A stretch of 64,000 bases of DNA from Formicarius rufipectus (Eukaryota > Chordata > Aves > Passeriformes > Formicariidae): the NCBI GenBank assembly GCA_013399695.1, contig VXAU01001334.1, forward strand, positions 838,316-902,315. Direction: 5' to 3'. Of the stretch, positions 1-14,200 are shown one piece after another. A program made the translations under genes and the position numbers. Under the pieces are notes generated by a model. That model was not told where the DNA came from, did not search any database, and saw only the letters and a list, made by a program, of their open reading frames with translations. How positions within the stretch are numbered: position 1 is the stretch's first letter; each line of letters opens with the position of its first letter.

Positions 1-2316
1 CTTGGTGGGAAGTTAAAGTGCTTAACTCATAAAATGAACTATACGCACATCAGACCATCTCAGCTAGGTGGATTTTTCCAGCTTTAGGTGTGTGAATAGA
101 GCTACTTAGATGCATGAGGGTCTGGCAAACATAAATCCCTAACTTTTGGGGGGATAATAGGAATAACAAAGATGCATTTATCAGAAACCCTTTCTTGAAA
201 TTCAAACAGGAAACAAATGGAAATCCTATTAACATTGTATTGAACCAGGAAAATATTCTTAATTCACCGATATTGTGTTGACTGAATAGAGAAATTTATT
301 TGCTTTGTAAATGGGTAGAAATACTGAATTTAAAAGCTGTTTGGTACCATGTAATTACTTACCCAAAACACTTAAAGGTAGGAAGTCTGTACTTCATACT
401 TTTCCTTGGACATTAATGTTTTACTTTAAGTAGTAGCAATTTATACAACCTATATTTACAATAAGCAATATAAACTATAAAGGACTAAAGGGTTTGGGTT
501 TTTTTGTTCTTCCTCTTAAGGAGACTCTTTCATCTCTTTACTGCACAAAACTCATTTCTAGAGAGCTGTTTTTCTCAAAGAGCATCTATATGAAAAAGCA
601 CTAGTAGAAGTTTAATATTTTCTTACACTTAAAGCGATAGCCTTAAATATCAGTTCCTACTGTTTATTACTTATGTTAATGGTGGCATAAAAGTCATACT
701 TGACTGCTGCATAAAGAAAGCATAGCAAGATGCCATGAAAGTTTTTTTTTGTTTGTTTTGTAGGAATATTTAAAATTTATTTTGCCCCTGTGGTTTCCTG
801 CACAACTTCCCTGTGCAAATCTCAAAGTTGTTGCTTTATCTGCTGAAAGCATTAGGCATAATTATTGTCTTATGCCTTGGACTTTTTTGTTATAATCTAG
901 TCAAAAGCATCCCATTTGTTTTATACAGACATTAACATAAAGGGGATCTAAAGAGAAGGATTGTTGCTTCTCTTTACCTTTATGAGTAATTAAAGCATAT
1001 TCTCCCACCTCCACTGTATTTTTCCTTCCTATTGTATTTTCTTTTTAAAAAATAATTTTTCTAAAGATTTAGGCCATTTCCACTTTAGATAATCAGGACC
1101 AGAAATTGAAAAATATTAGTCCAAAGTTAAAGTTTAAAAGAAGTTTTGAACAAAGTTGTCCTACATACAGACAGAAAAATGGGATTTGCATCCCTATCAG
1201 GCTAAGAGAAGATTTGCAAATAAATGGAGGTTTTTCATAAAGCTGAAAGGAAATATAATGGAATTTTTGTCAGTGTCTGGACTGTTGGTGTGGAGGTGAG
1301 GAGTTCTTTGGCCACAGGTTCTTTAGTACTGCAATTAACATTTTATCTGTCTGAAAGGTATTTTTGTCTTCATCTCCAGCCACATATTTGCTGTCACGAA
1401 GGTCTTTAGCTTCTCTTTTTCGTGTTGGATCACTGTTCAGGTGTGAAGATCCAGAATAGCATCTGGGTTAATTTGCAAACAGCACCAGTTGGGTTGTTCA
1501 TTGTTTTCACTCTTTAGCAGTTTCTTGCCTCAGCAGTTCAGTTCTTTGAATGTGAGAAGACATTAAACAAAACTCTAAAAAGTTCTCAATAAGCAGGACT
1601 TTGCCATTCAACCAGACTATGGTGTGGGAATAAAGTATTTGACTAAGAAGGGCAGACCAGAGTAATAGGTTTCCCTGATTAGGCTTTTAAAACCACATAT
1701 AACTATTTTTGGAGCTTGACTGTAGTGTAATCACAGACACATTGTATTACTTAGAAAAAAATAACGATGATTAGAGAAAATGAAGCAGCATTCAGTGCTT
1801 CACCACCCTCCCAGTAAAGAATTTCTTCCTTATGTCAAATCTGAACTTTTCCCCTTTTAGTTTAAAACTGTTTCCTTGCCCTATTATTATGTGCCTGTGT
1901 AAAAAGTCATTCTCCCTCCTATTTCTAAGTTCTGAAGTTTCCGTAAGTTCTGAAAGACTGCAAAGACACAGTACTCAGAAGACAAAGAAAGGATGGGTAC
2001 TGTTAATTGACTGAATTTTTGTAAGTAGCATTTCCTCTAGATGTCTTGCAATTTTGGAAGCTGGAACGCTGAAAGTGAGTGCACAATCCTAAATGGACTT
2101 AGCTGGATGAATTTTGTTCCCAGAAAATGTAAAAAAGTTGCAGAAACTTTGGTGTTTATTCTAATGTATTGGTGTGTGTTTTGGGCACTCAGTGATTATG
2201 AAGCAAACTATGCTGCCTATGACTTGTACAGACATATATTTTAGTGATAGTGGAAACCGTCTTTCTGTTACATGCAGCTCATGTTTCTGACATCCTTCCT
2301 AAGTGACCATCCTCTA
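1..2316. other. no gene seen; unique AT-rich sequence
   Basis: Only short chance frames (about 60 codons) and short T-runs such as that at 741-750. There are no CR1 blocks, RNA genes or CpG-rich promoter-like sequence. Confidence 0.6.
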
Positions 2317-2742
2317 GCAGAGGCCACAAAGATGATGAGAGACTCTGGAGCCTCTCTCATATGAAAAGAGACTGTTAGTGCTGGGCCTGTTTAGTCTGGA
2401 GAAGACTGAGATAGGATCTCATTTATGCATATAAATATCTCAAAAGTGGGTGCCAGACCATTTTCAGTGGTGCCCAGCAACAGGACGAAGAGAAATGGCC
2501 ATAAACTAAACCACAAGAAGTTCCACCTCAACACCACCTTCACACTGAGGGTAGCAGAGCACTGGAACACGCTGATCGGAGGGGTTACGGAGTCTCCCTC
2601 TCTGTACACATTCAAAACCCACCTGGCTGAATGTCTGTGTCCTCTGCTCCAAGTGACCCTGCCTTGGCAGGAAAGTTGGACTAGAGGATATCCAGAGGTA
2701 CCTTCCAACCCAGACAATCCTGTTACTCTGTGATTTTTGTGA
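2317..2742 (+). mobile_element. CR1 LINE 3' fragment (reverse transcriptase C-terminus and 3' end)
   Basis: This plus-strand CR1 remnant starts with the region corresponding to 'ATKM' (aggccacaaagatgatgaga). The sense frame at 2425-2733 still shows the conserved SNRTKRNGHKL, then HFR-type and EHWNTL blocks of the CR1 reverse transcriptase C-terminus. It ends in CCTTCCAACCCAGACAATCC followed by a decayed ATTCTGTG-type tail. It is truncated at its 5' end. There is an internal loss around 2410-2440 relative to the usual leucine-rich block. The open frames on the minus strand here are antisense shadows. Confidence 0.88.
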
Positions 2743-4230
2743 ATGCATCATTATTTGCAAACCAAGGGTTTTTTCATACAATGAATTTATTTTCTGATGT
2801 GCTTCTGGATTGCTCTCTATAACAATCTGCTTCTTTCTTATATCAAATATTCTGATAAATCAAAGATTGGAATGTATAAATCCCAACTCTCTGAAATATG
2901 TTTTTGACTTTGATACATAATTTGGAAGATGAAAACAGATTTTAGTACCTTAACAGCAGATGCCCTGGACATTTAAAGGATGTTGAAGATTTTTTGAGAC
3001 TTCATAGTATTTAAGACATGATATAGATGAATAGCAGTTTTGTCTGATTTCTGGTTACCAAAAAAAAAAAAGTTAAAGAAATGAATTTATTTAATCATCA
3101 TGGTCTTTTTTATTGCTTCTTTTCATCTTTGAGAGCTATCTTTTTATCTTTGGATATGGCTTTTCAGTATAAGTGAATTCCATGTTTTGTACACGTGGAT
3201 GCTTGGCTGATGAATGGAAGACATTTTAAGTTTCAAAGAAACTGAAGATGTCATTTTGCAAAAGGAAGCAATTTTTCAAAGTCAGAGTAACAGCAAGCAC
3301 AAAACAGTCCATTCTCAAAAGGAGTAACAGAATAATTAGTTGCTTTGTTTACTTGTTGATATAATAAAAGTGAAGGTGTTGTTGAGCATGTGACAAATTC
3401 CTTTGTGATAGAATAGCATCTCCTTTGTGTTGAGTATCTGTCATGTTGTTTACTTATGAGAAGGGGAATCAGTTCGGCTTTGCACATAAATGTTCCTTTG
3501 ATCCAAGTTTTCCTTTGATTTTCCTTCCTTGTTATCCAGGGTATTGGTATAGAGTAAAATTAAGTTCCAAACCACTGTCCTCCCACATGTAAAGTAAAAC
3601 CAGACTTTTTTCTTGGTTCCCATTTTATTTCCTTAATTTGCTCTCTATTGCTTTGTGTTCATCCTTCCTTATTTCATGGGAGACATTAAGTAGCTGCTGT
3701 GATCTTTTTTAAGAAGGTATAAATGGGCACTATTAGGAATTTCTGTCTCAATATGTTAAAATCAATTTGTTAACTACATGCTATGGTCCTCTTCCTCCCT
3801 CCCCCATGGATTGAACCATGAGTGGATTAATCTAGCCCCAGATTGCTGTATGGAAACCCTTTGCTCTTAAGTCAGAAAAGTCAGTGCAAGTCTGTGAATC
3901 GTTCTGTGAAAATACTGGATCGAGTTTCAAGCTTCAAGTCCCTGCTGATACATTAAATTCTTCATGGTATTGGCAGGGAAGAAGCAGGGGACCATTCTTT
4001 AGCTGGATAAATAAGAGAAGTGTCAACTCCAGATGCCTTGAGGGAGAGACTCCAGACAAGCTTTTAGTACAAATACAGAAGGACAAAGTGGAGGAGACCC
4101 ATGGGACTCCTGTATGTATTGAATTTCATTTAGCTTTTCGGTACAACAGAGAAAAGCCCTATAACAGTCTTTAGGTATGTTTGTAGTCTTTTGTCTATAA
4201 ATATGGGGATGCGTATTTTTTTTTTCTTTT

Positions 4231-4280
4231 TGTATATACACGTATATATATGTATATATACATGTATGTGTATATGTATG
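4231..4280. repeat. TA / TATG dinucleotide-type microsatellite
   Basis: Alternating TA, TATG and CATG steps fill about 50 bp. It is preceded by a T-rich run from 4216. It is likely to be length-polymorphic. Confidence 0.9.
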
Positions 4281-4317
4281 CTGTAGTGTTTTAGGAAATT
4301 GTCAGAGGCTACTCCAG

Positions 4318-4376
4318 AAAAAAACAAACAAACAAACAACCACAAAACAACAACAAAAAAAACAAACCCAAAAACT
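4318..4376. repeat. CAAA/CAA simple repeat
   Basis: A run of AAAC, CAA and A-tracts with almost no G or T. It is the complementary orientation of the GTTT-type repeats seen elsewhere in the window. Confidence 0.9.
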
Positions 4377-5368
4377 TTCTTTCAGTGCCCACAGCATGTG
4401 GAATAAAAGGCATTTCCTAATATTTGAAGTAAGTGGATTTGCATGGGACTGGTGCATAACTCAGCAGCATGGATGCTTAGTTTCAGTGCTGTCCTGGCAT
4501 CAGCAGGGTTGTGTGTGCAGGAGGGAACTGTGTGTTCACCTACTTTTCTCTGCAGACAGTTAATGACTTTTCTAACCTTCCCTCAGGGAACCTTTGGAAA
4601 CTCTTTACATAAAAATGATTTACTTTTAAAATAATAAAACTCAAAGTCATTTTTATGTTCAATTTGTTGATGGGTATGCTAATTGTGTCTGCATAACCTA
4701 CCTACCTTTTCTATATAAATAAGAATATCTGTTGCATTTTAATTTTTTGCCAAGCTGTATTATTTATCCTTTTAATGTTTCAGTGACTTTACTTCAGATT
4801 TGTGAGGAACATTTCTTTCAAAGCACAATGCTGTCTGATCACATGCTCTGCATTGTAAGTCTTCCCTTTTTTATATTCTCTAAGTTACATAATGAAGTTG
4901 GAAATCCCAAATTTTCATATGCAGTGGATCCTCTCTCTGCCTTTCTCATTTATGTAATTGGTTATCTTATGCATTTTAAATAGAAGTCCTAATTAAGTAA
5001 GGTTGACAATTTTGCTGAGAAGAATACTTTTAGAACCCATCACTGTCCTTGTCTGTAGAAGACAGATTATTTTTTTCCCTTATTGGAATAGTTTCTTTTT
5101 ACACAAATTATTAGCATTCTGCTATTTGATTTCTTCTGCACATTTTCTCCATTTTTCTTCTATGAAGTTTATCTGGTTCTCATTTATGTTCTTCATCTAG
5201 TCTGTCCAGGGTGACACTGTGTTTCAGTGCTGGCCACATGATACTACCCAGGTGTAAGCTGGTTTCCACTATTGCCAGTACCAAGGGGGTGTGAATGTCC
5301 ACATGTGTTGTGCAACAGAATTTGAAATAATGGCACCTCTCATTTTACAAATAAAGTGTTTTGGTTAG

Positions 5369-5460
5369 GTGTGTGGTTTTGTTTGGGGTTTTTTGGGGGG
5401 ATTTTTTTTTTGTGGTTTTTTTTTTTTTTTTTTTGTTTATTTGTTTGTTTGTTTATTGGG
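5369..5460. repeat. G/T-rich low-complexity tract with GTTT units
   Basis: A plus-strand tract of G and T almost free of C. It contains runs of four and six G, a T-run of about 20 and then GTTT units. Confidence 0.92.
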
Positions 5461-8400
5461 CTTCTGTTATTGTCCATATTTCTAACCTTAATGGATGTGG
5501 AGGAAAGTTTGAAAACACCTCTTTCAGGGTGAGATAACCATAGGCATCTATCATTCTAAGAGAGCACCAAGTGCTGGAAAGTTCACAGTGCCTTTGTAGC
5601 ACTTGGCAGCAGTTATCTGGTTTCTTTGACTGAGGCATCAGTTTGGTGTGACTGAACTGAAATTTTGGCCTTTCTCTGAGGTATCCTCATATATCCTAAT
5701 AATTACTTTAATCCTAGAATCAATTAAAATAAAATTTGTAGAAGCAGTGTCTTCCATCTACTCTGAGCCCTTGCTGTGAATTTTTCTCAATCACTATAGA
5801 TAGTGTCATTCTTTCACTTGTTACATGTGGAGATCATACAAAGGTTCAAGGTAGTATCATAAGGCCATAAATAAAATAGTTAACCAGAGCTACTTAGTAA
5901 TAGCCAGTGGCCTAAAATACTGAAAAAAATTGCACTGGTGTTTTCATAGTTTTCCACTGTTCTGTATCTTGAGGACTTACTGAGCCAAAGGAGGCAGTTG
6001 TTTCATTTAATGTCTGTCTGTGGATCGCTTCTTCATTAATTTATCCCATTATTTTTTGAGCAGATGTGGAATTTAGTATCCACAGCAAACTATGGCAGAA
6101 TTCCTCAGCATAGCTGCATCTTGCGTGGCAAAAGTGCTTTTTTGAGCCTAACGTATCCCAATATGCTTTCAGGCTGTCTGCACTTGCATTGGCAAACACA
6201 GTGAAGAGTTGCTATCTAGTCTTCCTTTCTGTGCTTATCAGCAGTTTATAGAGATCAAAAGAAAAAAATCCTTATCACTTAAATCTGTGATCTGTTCAAA
6301 AGATGCTGACTGTCATACTGTTACAGCCTGGAATGTTCTTTCACAACTGCAGAGATCCATGATTTCTGTGTTGTAGTTCTGTGGGATTTAGCCACTTCTG
6401 CATAACTTCTGAAAGTTACCTGACAGGCCATAAAATGGATTTTTGCTCTCTGGGTAAACTACTGGAACATGAAATGATGGCCTTTAGGAAGAAAATCTGG
6501 ATTTCGCTTTGCCTTTTCAGTTATATTCTATGATTTCTTAAGCATTTATTAATCATTTCCATCTGAAAGTATCTTATTTTTTTATCTTGCTTAGAAAAGA
6601 AACAAAAACATTCTGGAAAAAAAAGCTTCTTAGACTCATGGTGTTTTCCCCTAGCACTTTGGGATACTATTACACATGCTTGCGATTATCTACTCTGCAA
6701 ACAATTGTCAGAAAACTTCATCTGTTTTCCAAGTCCCACAGAAGAACAGATGTGGAATTAAGTTTCAAACAATGCACTGTTAATCACTTACATGTGGACA
6801 CAAAATGAACTGGACCTCAGTGGAAACTGATTGGATGCTTTGTTAGCAGAGCATGGAGTGGAGAATTTGCATTTTTCTTATTCTTTGTGCTCTAAACAGT
6901 ACTTTCAAAACAGTAATAATATATGAACAAGACAAGGGTCTGTTTCAGATATTTAACTCTTTCTAGAGAGACAAAACCTCAGGGGACCACCTGAATAGAG
7001 CTGGAATATATTATGTATGTGAATACAAAAGGAAGATTGTGTGTAATGTCTTTTATTTGAGAGTATTTTTGATGCTGATATTGAGTAAAGTAGCTTCATA
7101 TCATCAATGTGCTTTCAAAACCAATTATTTAGACCAGCCAGCTTTGTTTGCAAGTAATTTAAAATCCATGTTCAATTGCTGGAAAAACATAAGAAAGCAA
7201 TTATGTCAGAAAATCTATTCATATTCTGTTCTAAACCTCAGCCTTCCCTGCAAAAGTCACTTAGAAAGACTCCATGCAATTTCAGAAAGCTAGTTTTGGA
7301 AGAGAACAGATTAGTATATAGGGACTCTGGAACTCAGAACTTCAACTTTACAGAATTATTGTTTTGAATCAGTGCATTAGACAGTCATTGAGACTGAAGG
7401 AACTGCTGGGTTCTTGTTCTTGGAAGTATTTTTTCCATTGATAAGAAAACTCATGGAAAAAGGGCTATTCATGTTCTGAGTATGATTGCCCTCACTGAAG
7501 TATGTATAGGTCTTGAAAAATAGTGCCTACTAGTAGGACTCTGCATTTTCTGGTGTTGCAGAATTGAAAATGTTGTTAAAATGTGTAGTTTACATGTATA
7601 TCATTATTTTCAGTTATTTGATTTCATATGTGTAGCCTGAAATAATCTGCTGTTGTGAACCTACAAAATAAAAAAAAAAAGAGGTTGGGGATGTGAAGAG
7701 AGATTCTAACAAATTTATTGTGTCTTAAATTTGATTAACTTGATTAGCAGGCAAGAGTATGTCTTGTTGCAGGGTTTATAGTAGTTCCTTGAAACTTTTT
7801 AAATTTGCCTTATCATATTATACCACAGTGTTAAAAGGCTGTAAATTTGGCTGCAGGTGGCTTTTGACTTGAATTGCTGACCAAACATGAGATAGGGCAT
7901 GAGGAAATTAGTAGTGAAGCATTTTCCTGCCTCCCTAGGACTTCTCCATCTAACTGCCTCATTGGCTGTTCCTTAACTTATCACTTTGCACACTCATCAT
8001 TTTGTTTATTCTGGTACTAAGCAAATGGCCAAAGCCAATTAAAATGTTAATTCTTACTAAAATAGCAAATACAGTGTGTTGAGAGGTGTAGAGAACAGAA
8101 GGAACTTTCTGTAATATTTATTATGTTCCAGAGACATGTTGTCTCTTAGCTTGACTTCTGGAGAGAACTGTGAAGGTTATAGAAGAGTTTATGTATTCTT
8201 TAAAAAATCTTTCATATGGATTTCCTGGGGCTGTTTTGCTTGTACTCTCTGAAGTGACCAATTTCTTCCTTTTCTTTGTTTTTGGGGAGGTCTGTGTGAC
8301 CTTAGTTTTTCATGTTTTCTTTCAAAATAACTTTCTTTCATGGATATTACTTTGTTTATATGCTTTGCAAAAGAAAAAAAGAGATAATAACATTCAAAAT

Positions 8401-9521
8401 AAATATCTTTATACCCCCATGTCTTGTTTTCTAGTCTTTGTCTAGAATTACATAAGTGGCTAAGTATTTCATGTTCTTTAAACATGACTTTCTGAATGTA
8501 GTTGATGCGGACCTTGTGTGCATTATCAAGACTTAATAAATGCAGTTGTTTTCTGCCTTTAATAATCAAAAGCATGGGATACAGACTATATTTCTGTAAG
8601 ATGCTAGTTAAAACTCAACAAGAAACTGCATTTTTGATGTTTAATACTCTGAGAATATTTTAAATGAGCTTAGAATGTGTGTTTTGATTTTAACAGCGGG
8701 GTTTGGGATGGCTTTAAGTTGTTTAATATTTACTTTCTGAGAGGCGATTGGAAGGTATGCCAGTTTACTTAAAGTGTACACATCGTTGGATGAGAAGACC
8801 TCTGTAATGGAGGTTGTTCCCTTTTATTACAGGCAGTCAGGTTGTGTGCAATTTGTTTCATCATGTCATCAACCTCTGACTTAAAATTAGAGAACTTTCT
8901 TACCTCTGCTTTTGTTCTCGGCAGGCTGTTGCTGAATCTTGGTCTTTCAGATGGTTTAGAAATGGTCGCTTAGGCTGCATCTTAAGTATGTTTACAGTCA
9001 ATTTATGGTTATTTTGTTCCTGCTGCCATGTTGGCTTTCAATTTAAGTGTTTCTTCTTGCTATTTAGCTGCCTATAGTAACTAGTTCCCTTTTTGTCACC
9101 ATCTTGTCAGGCTAAAGAAGGGAAGAGCTCTTATCTTTTCTTAGCTCTCCTTTCTTGATCTGTACAGAATTCCTTTCATGTTCTTAATCCAACTTGGATG
9201 TCTTCCCTTCACTTGTGGATTATAGGAATTCTTTGTAGTGTTCAAAGTAAAACCTCACTGCAGTTTTCAGCAGCTGGTAATACTGTCCCTTTGGGTTGAT
9301 GATAACTGATATATTCCACTGTTATACTGACATTCATTGCCTCCATGTTGTGTTAGAGCTATTGTCCAACAGGCTCAAGATCAGTTGTGAGATGCTTCTA
9401 AGGGTTTTATTCTTCCCTAAGCAATATATGTATATTAAAATACCATTCTTTAGGAATTCAAGCTACCAGTAAACTTTAAAATTTTCTGGTGGAGAATACC
9501 ATCTGAACTGAAAGTAAGGTC

Positions 9522-9551
9522 TTTTTTGTTTGTTTGTTTGTTTTGTTTGTT
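9522..9551. repeat. GTTT microsatellite
   Basis: Short run of TTTG units interrupted once by TTTTG. Confidence 0.9.
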
Positions 9552-10351
9552 AAATTCCTAATTCATTGTTTTAATTTAGCAGGTAATGGTTTAATGAGAA
9601 GGTATTTGATGAGAAAGTACAGCAGGGTTTTTTAAAGTTCTAGAACAAGCCCAAGTTAAGTGAATTCATTCATATCACCATCAACTGGAGACATAAGGAA
9701 AACAAAGACTCTTGCTTCACTCCCACAGTTGTTGATAAAAGTTAAAGGAGAAGACTTCAAAAAGTTTTTGCATTGGACTTAAAAGTTTGGATGAGGCAAA
9801 CACCCTCTCATGAGTTTCAGAAAAGAATCTTACAACAGTCTTGCACGACCTACCTTTGGGAATGTGAAGGTTAGTCAGTGATAGAAGATAAGGAAGGAGG
9901 AAGTTTAAGAATGCATATTCCAGGGAAATATGTTTGACTAAAAATTATATTCAGTTACTTGTAGTTAGAATTATACATGTTGGAATGTGCCACCAAAGGC
10001 AACAGTCATTTTTACCCTCAGCTGGTGAAGACAGGAAAAGAAAAGTTAAGTTCTCTTCTCCACCTTGCACCAGACATTCCTATTTGAATTGAATCCTTCA
10101 TGGATTATTCTGTAAGCCCTTTATTTGATCCTGAAGTTGGCCTATGACACTCCAGCCTGCAAGTACCTTTATTCAGTAAGTGGTAAAGGCAATAATCAGT
10201 ATGTCTTTTTAAAGAATATTAACATAATCTTGAAAGTGAGGAGAAAAGCAGAGTGGTCTTTTTGCCCTCTGTATCAGGGGACCTTTTTTAATGTGATTGT
10301 CCTCTTTGTGTGTGTGTATATTTATGTTGAGATAATAGGGAGTAAAAAGAG

Positions 10352-10395
10352 TAGGTCTATCAAATCTAGACCTATCAAATCAAATCAAATCAAAT
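10352..10395. repeat. hairpin-forming inverted repeat next to a TCAAA pentanucleotide run
   Basis: TAGGTCTA (10352-10359) and TAGACCTA (10367-10374) form an 8-bp perfect stem with a 7-nt loop. It is followed by four TCAAA-type units to 10395. It is probably a microsatellite with an adjacent chance palindrome. Confidence 0.75.
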
Positions 10396-11182
10396 GCTAT
10401 CACTAGAAGCTCATTCTTGCCAAGAATTTATATCTCAGTTTTACTCAGAAATAGATTAAAAAAATTATTTAAAGAATAAAGAAGTTTGAAGAATACTTAG
10501 AACTTCTTACAAAATGTGTGCTGTGACAATCTTCAGAGGACATTATCAGCTTCAGGAAAAGCTAAACCCAGACTTTCCACTTAATGTACCACCACGAAAT
10601 TTTCTGGAAAGATTGTTTCTCTAGCAGTGTTTAAGCAAGTATGCTCCAGAAAAAGCTTAACATTACAATAATTGGAAAGGCAAAGGAAAGTATCTTTGTG
10701 GTATACAAAGCCAGAATTAACATATTTTTTAGTTGCTGCTCAATTCCCACCATCCCTGGGGCTAGATAATTCTTCCATCTGCAAACTTTAACTGCCTTTT
10801 AACTCTTAGCAAGCAGTGGCTAGCTCATTTCCCCTTCCTTGGGTTTACATCAGAAAAGAGTCTCTTTGTGGGTTTGTAAGCTTGTGTCAGAAAAACTTGC
10901 TGTGTGGAGATGGCTCAGGACTTTCAGAAGTCTGTAGGAACGGCAGGATGTTCTCCAGAGCTAGAAAAATTTTGTTTTCCTGACACTACGGAGAAGTTTG
11001 AATTTGTATTTTGAGGACTCTGATCAGCTGTGTCTTAAGTTAGTATCTTAATAAGACAGTCCCTAGGTCTTCTGTGTTTGGTTGCTTTGTTAGATAGCCT
11101 GTCTTAAATGTAAAGGAAGTTTGAGTGTTAAATTTGGTCTACTTTTCTTTGGAAGGGAGAGGAGGATTGTACTTAAAGCTGC

Positions 11183-11269
11183 CTTTTTTTTGTTTGTTTG
11201 TTGGTTGGTTTTTTGTTGTTGTTGTTTTTGTTGTTTTGTTTGTTTGTTTGTTGTTGTTTTTGTTTGTTT
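11183..11269. repeat. GTTT/GTT simple repeat
   Basis: About 87 bp made only of G and T in GTTT, GTT and GGTT units. The minus-strand frame over it gives a Gln/Lys/Thr-rich chance peptide that is not a gene. Confidence 0.93.
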
Positions 11270-14200
11270 ACGTTGAAACCACAAAACAAACAGGTTCCTA
11301 ATTCAGTTGTGGTGCAGGATTACCAGATAATGCAGGAACGTCATCATGCAATTTGGAGATTTTAATGATTATTTCGTAGATTTGTAATAATCACAGCTTG
11401 TGTCCCCAGGATAGTGCTCTGGCTGTAACTTTGGCCTGTGAAGGAGGTGTGGGATTGAAAACTAAACAAACCCTGCAGCTGTTGGTTTAAAGACCTTGTG
11501 TGGGTGGGTAAGATAGAAGTCTTTTTTTCTTCAGAACACCATGATAGGATAGCTCTTAAGCTTTCTGCAACAGGCTCAAGCTATCTACTGATTAAGTCAA
11601 ATGGTATGTCATTGCTTGTGCCCTAACAAAACTCCAGAGCTGCCATCTCTAGACCTTCAGGAAAAGACAGCTGTATCGCTTGGAGACATTATTTTCCACT
11701 TCTGCCAGCAGACAGCTTTGTTTGTAAACTTAGTGTTTCACAGGCCAGCATGTCGTAATCTGGGAGCAATAATTTGAATGCTAATAATACTCGTCAGTAG
11801 CTGTTATTTATTAAGCCAGTGACATTTAGGAAGAATAGCCTGAACTTGCCAAGCGATTCTAGCTTATTGGTGAGGAGCATGACAATGGTTAGATAATTTA
11901 ATTACCAACCCCATGTCAGGGCTTATGGGCATTAATGAGCTTCAGCCTCTTCTGGGTCCTACCCATGCTCTTACATGAGGGCTCAGAAGTGTGTGTTAGC
12001 CCAGCCTGGTGCCATCAATCCATGCTGGAGCTGGGCTACCAGCCTGTTCTGGTCCCAGCTGCTGTGATGTTGGCCTGGAGCCTACGTGCTTACCAGGTTG
12101 TCCATGGACCTGCTTCTCTCACCATCCGTGCCAGCAGCACATCGCTGAGCTTTCTCAAATCACCTCTTCTCTGGTTCCTCTCTGTGGTGGCCAAGTTACA
12201 GCCACCTAAGGCAGCTTTGTGGCCAAACTGGAGCAAGGAACAATTTCAGTGGCTTCAGTGGCTATACTTACTGTGGGTACTGCTGAAAAGCTTTGGCTGC
12301 CTTGAGTTGGCATTGACGGAACAAGACCTATGAGATGGCTGTGGTATACCTGATGGTGCAGCTGTGGGAGGAGCACTTACTCCTCTGCTTTACAGTCTCT
12401 CTAATACAGAGATGTAACTCAAAAAGCATGTTTGTAAAGTGAACTTGTTAAGTGCTTTTACAACGCCTTTAAAGTAAACAATTTATGTCTTTAACCTCAT
12501 GGATAACACTAAAGATAAGAGCTCCCACTGATTTCAGTGAATGTGGGGTCTGGTTTCTGGCTGATGCTCCATATTACTAGCTTCAAATAAAGTTTTATGC
12601 TTAGCTAAAACAAACCTTAGAAGCCAAAACTAATTTTAGATAATAACTTTACTAAAAATAAATTTGCATATCTTTTGCTTTGATTGGTAATGACTGGCTT
12701 GATTAAGAAATCTAAGTTGATTAACTTACTACTCAGATGATATTGTATTAGGTAACAGGCTAAGAGAGTTGGTCATAGTGCAGGTCTCTTAATGCTTCTG
12801 TATTTATTCTGCTTCGTTTTGTGAGAACTGCTAGGATTATAAAAATGCAATATTTGGTTTAAACATTTTAATGATGTGTAAAACTATGCTGTGCTGCTTT
12901 CTTGATTAAGGTGGTGCAGTGGGAAAACATGCATTAAGAGCAGGTATTAGAAGTACATCTGGCTTTTATTAGGTGTAAATTTCAGGGCAGGTGCATCTGG
13001 GTAAAATACTTTTTGTAGTGTAAAAAAGTAAGATTTTTTCCTTTTGTTCTCATTGAAATAACTTGCAAATGAAGTTGCTCTATATGGCCCTTTTAAATTT
13101 GCTTTAAATTACATATGTACAGATATGTAGCATGATCTTCTAGATTGAACAAATTAATTAGAAAATACAAAAAGTAAAACCTGGAAATTTTGTCTTCTGT
13201 GGATTTATATGAAACAGAGAATAATGAGCATGAGAAAAAATGTTTTAAAAATCATGTTTTATATCTTGAGCTGTTAGTTTCCTGCAGTATTTGACATTGT
13301 AATTAATTTAGAGGTTGGTTTTATTTGTTGGATTTGTTTTAACCTTCTAGCAGTATATCCCTAAAGAAAATACTTTCCCCTTCTTGTTTTGCTGGTTTTT
13401 TTTCTGGAGGTAGCCCTGATGACGTCTATGAAATAGTCTTTCTTTTATTTTTAAATTTTGTTTTATGTTGTTCTGCATTAATAGCAAAAGACAAAGAATC
13501 CATTGAATGCCTTATTTTTATCCATAGCAACATAATTGGTCATACAAACCTTCCTGAAGTAAGTAAATATTTCTTTGATTTGAGTAATTGGTGTTAGATA
13601 ATACGTGGAAGTATCACACAGTAGTATATCTGAAGAAAAAGCTACTTGAAAGGAATGTTTTAAGATACAGCGGATATATCTGTATTCTTTTTTGTATTTG
13701 ATCTGGGTAGCCTAAGTGTACCCGATTCCTATTGTGTACAAAGACAGGGTATGTGACATGGGAATATTATCAAACTAGCTGTGTTCTCTTAACAGTGATC
13801 AGCCTATTTGATTCTCGTGTTAACTAAATAAAAAAGAAACAACTTGAAATCAATGGCTTTACTTGGTATATAGACTCTTTCTCTCTGAATTATACAAAAA
13901 CATTTCTCCCTTGCAAATAAGAAAGGAGGCAAAAACGAAGAATGTAGTGTTTTCACCTTTTCTGGAAGTGGTGGGACTAATGCAACCAAATTTACAGCTA
14001 GTTGAGTAGAAAGAAAGAAACAGATTTTATGTATTTTTGCCAACTGCTGTAGAAATCCATCTGAGGTATTGCAAAATTTGTGAGAGCTCCTGAGAGGAAG
14101 AATGAGAGCATACATGTGTTTTTCTCATTCTGATTTTTTTGGAAGGGTTTGACCATCTGCAGCATAAGGGAAGTGTGCACTGACTATGTGGTGATGGGGT

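Noticed and set aside
11090..11284. Gln/Lys/Thr-rich 64-codon minus frame
   Set aside because: Translation of the GTTT/GTT repeat.
11935..12333. 132-codon Trp/Leu-rich plus frame
   Set aside because: No family match, no signal or splice context, and a second frame is open inside it; treated as chance in a GC-richer patch.
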